Assembly (NCBI GenBank): GCA_961205875.1
Contig: OY540816.1
Location: forward strand, 14,580,701-14,644,700
DNA from: Sialis fuliginosa
Taxonomy: Eukaryota; Arthropoda; Insecta; Megaloptera; Sialidae
Reading direction: 5' to 3'
DNA length: 64,000 nucleotides
Positions within the stretch are counted from its first letter, which is position 1, and each line of letters begins with the position of its first letter. Under the pieces are notes generated by a model, which saw only the letters and a list, made by a program, of their open reading frames with translations, made no database searches and was not told the origin of the DNA. The position numbers were made by a program, and so were the translations under genes. Positions 40,901 through 49,900 of this stretch are shown here, in pieces.

Positions 40901-43900
40901 ATTCACCAGTAATTCGAGAAGAATATTATATAAAATAATATAAACAACTGTTATCGTTTTTATACAGATTGGTCAAAGTAAAATAATGATTCACTAATGC
41001 ATTTTGAATTGACCACATTGTATAATTACATAATTAATTTAAGAACATATGTGAGCTGTTTTTTTTCTGTACTTTTTTATTTGTTAAATATTGAAGTCAA
41101 ACTTCTGTCAGGTGAAATATAAATAAAATCGTGCTTACAACTGGTTAATGGTCAGCGAAATAAAAGCTGTCATTTTTTTATAAATTCGTAATTGGACGTT
41201 ATATAATCGGCATTATTTAATAAGAATTATGCAGAGTGCCTAAATACAAGACTTCTTGAAGAAAAAGGCTGCAATTTTTATACAATATGTAAATTTTAAC
41301 TAATTTCAATATCTTATTGACTACCTAGGGGCTATTTGTCTCAATTTTATAAATAGGGAGTCTTTGTATTTTCATTTTGGCAGTAGAATTCTTTAATTTC
41401 TCTCAAAATTTCACGTTTTAATTAAATATTAATTTTAAAAATTGCAGATTGCATCTGTGATAAAATTGTGATGAGAAAAAAATCGGTGTCGATTGTTTAA
41501 AAATAATAATCAAATATCGGTAAACAAATTCGAAATTTTTATGGAGGTTTTTGAAAAACAGTTGCGGGCGTGGGTTTTATACGGAGTGAATTAACTAAAA
41601 AATTATGATGTGTAAGATCATTAAGATTCTATTTCGCTTTGTACTTTATATAGGTATGTATATGTCTTCATAAATATTCTTAAAGGTTTTTAAGAAGGGT
41701 GCAAGATGTTGATTGAAACACAAATCGAAGAAGAAATAATACAAACCATATAAAATCCAAGAGAAATAAGTTGATTGATCTAAAATAATGAACTTGAATC
41801 ACCATGCATTAAGCTTTCTATCTCCCCCGTACAAGACTTAAGCGCCGCTCCTGTTGTACATTGTGAAAACATAAAACAATCCCATTAGTAGCTCAGGGCC
41901 ATGCGTCACTTCCAGTAATAGAACAATAGTCTTTAACAGTTTTATACAATAGTGGACATAATAGATTTAAATAATACTTAACTGTCAACAGTTATTTCGA
42001 ACGCTTAAGCATTTGCGACCTAACAAATAATAAATATAAAGAGGTATTCTCCCGTAACACATTCAGTTTTGATAAGATTTGATTTGCTGTAGGCAGATGA
42101 AAAAGTTGGGACCCCATTTTAGAAAAGTTATAAGGTCTTACAAATTAAAAATATCTTTATAACGACTACTTACTTCTCTTCGGGACCTCTTCTATCAACC
42201 CAAAGGTCCCTTTTACCTCGGGGCCCTAGGCAGTTATCTAATATGCCTACTAGATAACATGCCACTGTTGATTTGTATTTTTTGGTTAAATTTAATTTTT
42301 GTTATAAATAATATCATTTACATATTTTTTAATGTAGATCATTATTTCAAATTCTATTAATTGCCTGTATAATGAGAAAGTTGTTTCAATTGCTTTTATT
42401 GATGCATCTATTTACCTATCCGAAATCTAAAGTCAGAAAATGATTATTTTTTTATAGTCGCAAATGTTTCTGCGTAAATAATACATATTACAAATACAAA
42501 TATATATAGTTTTTAGTTACAAGAGTTTAATTTTATTATATACAAACAAAAATAGCAATAGACATACATAATATATTATTATACCTGAAATACACTACGA
42601 AAAGTTTTACGCAAAGTACACAGTTAAATATAAATCTTAAGTACACTAATTCAATTTGTTGATTTTTGCAGTGTATTTTCACATATTTTATTATTATTAT
42701 TCATATAATTATTATATTATATTTTTTTCGAGTCATCAAAAGTGGTAGGAGTTCCTATAGGTGTAATATTTTTCCACTGAAAATTTGTGACGGTTAAAAA
42801 ATATTTGATAACAAACTAATTTAAAAAAAAATTTACAGACAAATAAAAGGTTAAGTTGTTAGTTGTTTTATTTGTATTAAAAATAATATATCTACTGTAA
42901 AATTCAGGACATTTCTTTATTAGTACCTACTGCTTTTAATTATCACAAATTTTCATTATTCTGGTGCGTTTTTATTTTTGAACAAAAATATGTTTTTTTA
43001 TTCTGTGATTTTTATTCTTAACGCGTTTAATGCGAAGTAAAACGCTAATTATCTTTATCATTCGCATTAAACGTGTCTACCTGTTTTATGTAATAAAATG
43101 TTATGTTTTCACAAATGCTTGATGTAAAATTGACAAAATAATATGTTTTTAATCAAATATCGATGTAAAAATTTGAAAAATGATTTTATAAAAAATGTTG
43201 TAAATAATGTAGACTAATTTTTGATACAAATAACATCATAAATACTAAATAATCAACGTAAGAACACAAATAACAAATGTATTTGTTAATCAAATTTCTT
43301 TGTCATAATTATTTTAAAAATATCAACCAGTTACCAGTTAAAAAAAAAACATTATTTTTCAAAAATGAATCAATTTTTTGTGCAAATAAATTTGAAATGT
43401 AAACTTTTTCTTTAATTTTCGTAACATATGTTCCTTTAGTAATAAATGTATTAAAAATAGTGACGCTGATTCGTAAGTATTTGCAGAAAACGAAGTAAAA
43501 AATAGTGTTTTTAACAAGAAAAACTAAAATAATAATCATAATGTTGCACCCCAATAGCAAAAAAAAATACCTAGTGTCTTTTTCCATGTGGTTTGGTGTT
43601 TCTTGAGTTATTTTATAAAATAGTAACTATATTAGATACTGTTATACCGATTAGTTAAATTTTATATTATATTAAATATATATATTAAGGATTTTTAATA
43701 ATAATCATGTCGACAAAATTCCCAGCAATTGTACTTAATTTAAATTTGCTATGCTAAATTGAGAAACCGATAACATCGCATTCTGTTTGTTTTACGGAAC
43801 TATTGACATGCAAAATAAATTTTCTTGATATGTATATAATTTTATCTACTGTTGTTACCGTAACTTTTAAAGTTATTATTGTTTGCAATAGACATATTTG

Positions 43901-46900
43901 AATTTCAATCAATTTTTTTATTAATTAAGTAATTTTATAATTTGAAAGAATAAAAACGACTTTACTATAGATATTGTTTTTACATTTGACACTAATTATA
44001 TTATCTATTTAAATAAGGTATTTTTAATATCGCAGAGCTATATTCATGTGAGTCCAGTAACAGTTTATGTTTAGATCAGACACATTCGACATAGTCGGAA
44101 GACACGACAAAATCCGAATGTGTTCGATCTATGATAGCAACTCACATGGCCTCACCTGAATACAGCTCGCGCACCGCTGCTGCAATATTGGCCCGTAACA
44201 AAATATAAAAAATATAATATACAAATATATAATATACAGTGGAAACGTTTGGTCAATTATTATTATTAACTAAACGAAATTAGTTCTTTACTTATCAGCC
44301 AATCTATCTTCAAACTGAATCATGTTGAACAGTTAACATTAATTAGTTTGAGTTTATCACAGAAACGTGGTGTGTTATTCCTCCTCAAAGTTTTTAATGA
44401 GCCAATCTGACTCAACGTTCTCGTTAACGTGACTTTTTTTACAAAATGGCCGGCTTATTTAAAAAAATATATCAGATCCAAAAGATATTAAATTAATTCA
44501 ATATTCAACTCTTTTGCTACGTTTATTTAAATCATGTCTATATTGTTGTGATTAAGATAAAGTTACATTTTCAAAAAATTGGGGTTTATTTTGTATTTAT
44601 AGTGTGTGTTTATTTTATTATGTAAAATAATTATGTAATTTAAAAGTTCTTTAAATAGCAGTAGCCCCTAATGTCTAATGGGTCAATTTGATACAACGTT
44701 CACACTGACGTAAGGATTTTTCACGTTTCCGCTGCCGAGTTAAAAAAACGTGAATTAGAATAAAATATCTGTAAAGTCGTTGTTATATTTATTCTAGAAG
44801 TTGAAAACAAGAGAACAATAATAACTGAGTGGAAACATAAAGGAAAATTACTCTAAATACCAGCACTGTACAGGTTATTGTTGAAAAATATTAAAAAATC
44901 TATAGATCAATAGACTCGCTTTATATACATACATAACTGTATACAGACTGATTCAAAAGTTGTCAACCACATGTCTTTTCAATCAGTCCACACATATTTT
45001 TATCGTTTTCAATTGATTTTTTCATGCACATGTTATTTAATCAAGGACTCGAACGACCAGAAAAACAGTTTGTTATTAAACGGTTTCGATTCATAAAATA
45101 GTTCCGGTCTCTTAATTAAACATGTGTTTTTGCCTTATTCTCTTCTTTCTTTAATTTTGACTCTTTAATTTAGTGAATCCATGAATAAGTAGATAAGAAC
45201 AAAATGTCATAATTGGTAAATGCTTTTCATTTGTATGCTCTTCAGAAACAAAATGCATATCAGTAATTGTAAAAATGCAATTTTTGGCAAATAAATATTA
45301 GAAAATAATTCAAGCCTCTTGTATGTTTATTATTTTATTAAATATAAATCCCCAATTCCTAAAAAATGTTCATTGCCGAATACCTTACTCCTTTATTTCC
45401 TAACAACTTCAGAAGTTGAAAACTTACTATGTCAGTAAGCAAAATATCCTATTTTTTTCTTCAGTTATGAAAAAAATGTTATGTTTTTGATAAATCTCTT
45501 CTATTTTTCAGTTCTACTTTCAGAAACTTTACTTTTATGCCCGGTCTCACCGCTCAAACTTATTTCTGTTCCTTAGCCAAGTGTTTTTGTTACTTAAATT
45601 TTACGTCGATCTCACAGGTCTGCCTTATCATATAGTTAGCCAAGTGTCATTTAAAGAACAAAATTCTGGAGAATTTTGATTTTTGGTGTATGTAACTACG
45701 ATGTTGTCATCAAAATTTTATCAAAAAGGTTTACAATATTAATTTTTTTTCTACAGTTTTAAAATTACGTGGAACTCAAGTATCACTTTGAATAGAACTT
45801 AAATTTGGGTGATACTTAACGACTTAAGCAACACTCAAATCGTTGGTGCAACAATTTCAAATTTTTATGTGTTCCATAAATGCTAAGTTTTAGCGGTGAG
45901 ATCGGCCATAATACTCAAATATGAAAACAAAACTTAAATAATCTCATTTTTAAAAGCAACACATTAGATTTTCGTGTTTATTTTTATTATTTTATTTTTG
46001 AACATAAGGAACTCAAAATGGAAGGCGGTAATAGACTGATCATAACAAAAAATTCTAAATGAGTTGAGTTTTTCAACTAATTTTTTTCACATTATTCAAT
46101 TAAGGGGGGGGTAAGGTTTTAAAGGCGAAAAAAAGGCATATTTTCATGATTTTTTTTTGAAGATATGAATAATGTTGGTTTATTTATTTCATATACACGT
46201 TATAGTATGACATCTAAAGTATCTTTGGAAAAATGTTCAATTAAAAATATCAAAAAATAAGTCCATGACAGAAAATCTCTGGAGGCGCCTCGAAAAAAAG
46301 TTGTTATGCGGTGAACACCATAACTCGTTACCGGATCATGTAAAACAAAAAAATCGAAATGTGCTTGAAAGGTGATTTGTTTCCCTAGGTAGTCAGAGTT
46401 TTTTTTTTTCGATTTAATTATTTTTGGCAGCATTTGAAAGTGAAAAACGTGATTTTTGCTAAAAATTTCGGTGAATTTGTTATTATAAAATGGAAAAAAA
46501 TGGTAAAAAAAAAAACTCTCTCTGATTACCTGTTGATTTATGTGTAGAAATAGTGTTTAAAATTTCAAAAGAATCGGTCAAGTAGATTTTGAGTTATAAT
46601 GTTCACGAACTTCAAAAATGACATTTGCGAGAAAATCGATTTAAAGTTTATTATACTCGAACATCCAAAATTAAGCATCAATAAAAGGGTATAATTTTTT
46701 ATAATTACACAGAATCATCAATGCCAGTTTCGTACAGTGAAACACTGTCATTCAGGATGTCCAATGCATCTTTTTGCTTTTGCCTAAGTTGGGTTCTACC
46801 CTCTTTACTTGTACGTGCAGTTTGTCCGTATAAAAATCGAGCATGACGGTCGGTCGCTTGAAACGCTGTATCTTCGTTAGTTTTATTCCGATTTACTTGA

Positions 46901-49900
46901 AATTTTGACACAATACTCTCGACATGTTGTACATTCAGAATTTTTTTTTTAAAAAATGCATTTTAAAACCTTACCCCCCCCCCCCCCTTAAATAAACTTC
47001 CGCTATAATACTATTCCATCAATTCAGCTAGCAGATGAACCAGGCCAATCTGCCGACGGCCCACCACAACGATCCCCGACACCATTCCCGTTATTATGGA
47101 GCATGTTCGGCGCTCCTTTGGACGACGCCTCGTGCCGATTGCTAGGGCTGCTGAATGCCCGTCTCGGAAGCCCCAATGCCGCAGCAGTGACGGCTGCCGC
47201 TACAGGAGGACTCGGATTGCCGACAGTCTCGACACCTCCCTACAGGTGTTTGGTGTGCTTCGCTGCGTTCCCTTCGCCGTGGCTGCTGAGACAGCACACT
47301 GCCTTGCAACATGCGTCAATTGTACTACCACAACCCGGAAATACAGGTAAGGAAATTGAATTTAGCTATACAGGGCGGCCATTAATATCCGGAAATAAAT
47401 TCTCTGACTTTCTGGTATCTAAAAAAAATTTTTCATCATAAATGGGAATAAACGACCATTAATTACTTATACTTGACGTTGAAATTCTGATCAAATAAGT
47501 CAATTAAAGCCCTTGAATAATGTCGCTAATTATTTTATAAATAGAAGTGAGTGAAAAATCAATACAAATATTTTTGGGAAGCATAAAATATTGTGACGGG
47601 TGGGACGAGTAAAAAAAAATGCATAACACGAATTTAAACAGTCTTTTAATAATTTAGTCATCATCTGGTACAATTTAAGTTATTTATTACTTTTGGAATG
47701 TTAGAAAATTATAGCTCTTATAGTGTATGGTTAAATTCAACTTATTTTCGTGTTATGTTACGTCAAATATTATTTAAGTACTTATACTTATGTATAATTA
47801 ATGGGTAGATAGTGAACATAACTTTAAAATGTTTCGTTTCAATCTTTATTTTATTTAAATAATTATACTTTATCGTAGAAAGTTCCTAAAGCTAGATTTT
47901 CCTAACATAGCTGATGCGGGTGGCGAAGAAAAACCATTCGTGTGTGAGCAATGCGGTCAGAGCTACCGGTACAGATCAGCGTACCTCAAACATCGTGAGC
48001 AGAATCATCGCGCACGACTTCCGGCCGACAAACTGTTCGCCTGTGATGTCTGCGGAATGCAATTCAGGTAAGAAATACACTCGCGCACTTAATGGTTGAT
48101 TATATGCTCTTAATCTGAACAAATAAGTCTTTGATTGATCCATACTTCCATACCAATATTATAAATGCGAAAGTGTGTCTGTCTCTCTGTCTGTTTGTTA
48201 CCTGTTCACAGCTTAACCGCTATACCGATCTTAATGAAATTTGGCAGGGAGATAGCTAGCATCCTGAGGAAGGGCATAGGCTACTTTGTATTCCGAAAAA
48301 TGTATTAGATAAAATTTTATATGTACGTGCGACCCGTTTTATCGACTACTTACCCAACTCCTACTTCTTCTACTTATTTTTCTTAATGAATGACAGTTCT
48401 AACTAACCTAAATTTCACACGAACCATATACATATTATGTATATGGCGTCATCGAAAATCGCGGGTAACAGCTAGTAAAAAATAAAAATTTATTCTGCAA
48501 AAAAAGACTCGAATATTTATTTTGCTTAAGTACCCCGACTTTCATAACGCTCCGACATTCTTCCATAAGACCTCATGTTAAAATATTTCGTTAGGGCATT
48601 TTTTTCGTTTATACGTGTTTTCCCTCAGAACGTACTAACGAAGTTCTACTGTATTTCTATTAATTTTTTTTAAGAAATAATACGATATTAATCAAGTCAA
48701 AGAAAATTGAAGTAAATTTTGAATTTTAAGAATGCCAAGTAAAGTTAGGTCAACTTAATTTTTGAGGTTCGTAAAACCCCCAAAGAAAACAAATTTGATT
48801 GATAAGAACTGCAGTAGTTTAAAAGGGTGCTTCGAATTTTTAAATTTTGCAATTCTTTATGTAAAATTAAAATAAAATTGTTAGATTCTTAATAGAAGGA
48901 AAAACATTGATTAAAAATGTAGCGAATTTTTGAATTTATATTGAAGCGACGCGGACGTAAAAAGTTATAGAATTACTGGTTTACGAATTTATTTTTCGAT
49001 AGCTGAGATTTCAATGTGTTACCCATTTCACTGCAAAGCTATTTCATTTCTTTAGATATCTAAAATCATTCAAGAAACATCGACTCAATCACGCCTTAGA
49101 GAGATTGCACGGACGCGGCAGTTCGAGCGGTCCTGCAGGAAGTGCCAGCGGTGGGTACGGATCTGACGTAGAATCCCGTCCTGTTCCTCAACTGTTGTCC
49201 AGTGTTCGGGCCCCGGCGGCCACAGACACGGGCACTGACGAGGTCTCAAGCACTAACGAGACTGTAGGTGCTTCTAATTCTAACGAAGATAACGAACTCT
49301 GTCCTAAGATTAAACAAGAACAACCTGATCAGGTAAAATTATTTTATTTGTCAGCTGTGATTTATTATATAAATAAATTATTAAGGATCCGTAGAAAACT
49401 GAAAACCTATCCGTCCGTCTGAATATATAAATATTATACCGATTAAGATGAAATTTGGTATACGGACGTAGATTGATAACCCAAAAACAAAAATGATGAA
49501 TTTAAAAAAAAAATTGACCTCCTTCCCATAGACTGAAAAATTTGTGTTCACTTAATCCATTGAGTGGGGGGAGTCTTTAGATAGGTCTGATTTTAACCCT
49601 CCAGTAACGATATATTTGCGTTCAAAATCGTTAACAAAGTGTCCCCATCCCTCTATTTTCTAAACTATCAATCAAAAACTCTTTTTAAAAATTCAGAATG
49701 TAGCTTTTAATTAGTAGGTACTTTCAATGAAAATTATAACGAATACTGTAGCAAAAATAGTTAATGAAAAATTTTGAAATAACTATTTTTTATAAATCGT
49801 AGTGAGAATGACTACGGAACCCTATCATGTGCGTACCCAACACACACCTTATATTTATTTTTATTTATTTATTGTAAATATCAATTTGTTTTTATTTGAA

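Larger units (their letters stand above)
34908..47027. other. Long AT-rich interval between the two zinc-finger modules
   Basis: About 12 kb that is 3' UTR/flank of module A and intron of module B. I scanned it for paired-cysteine/paired-histidine codon patterns on the + strand and saw no further finger exon. It contains the repeats listed separately. The minus-strand frames at 40346, 43309 and 46200 have no domain. Confidence 0.55.
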
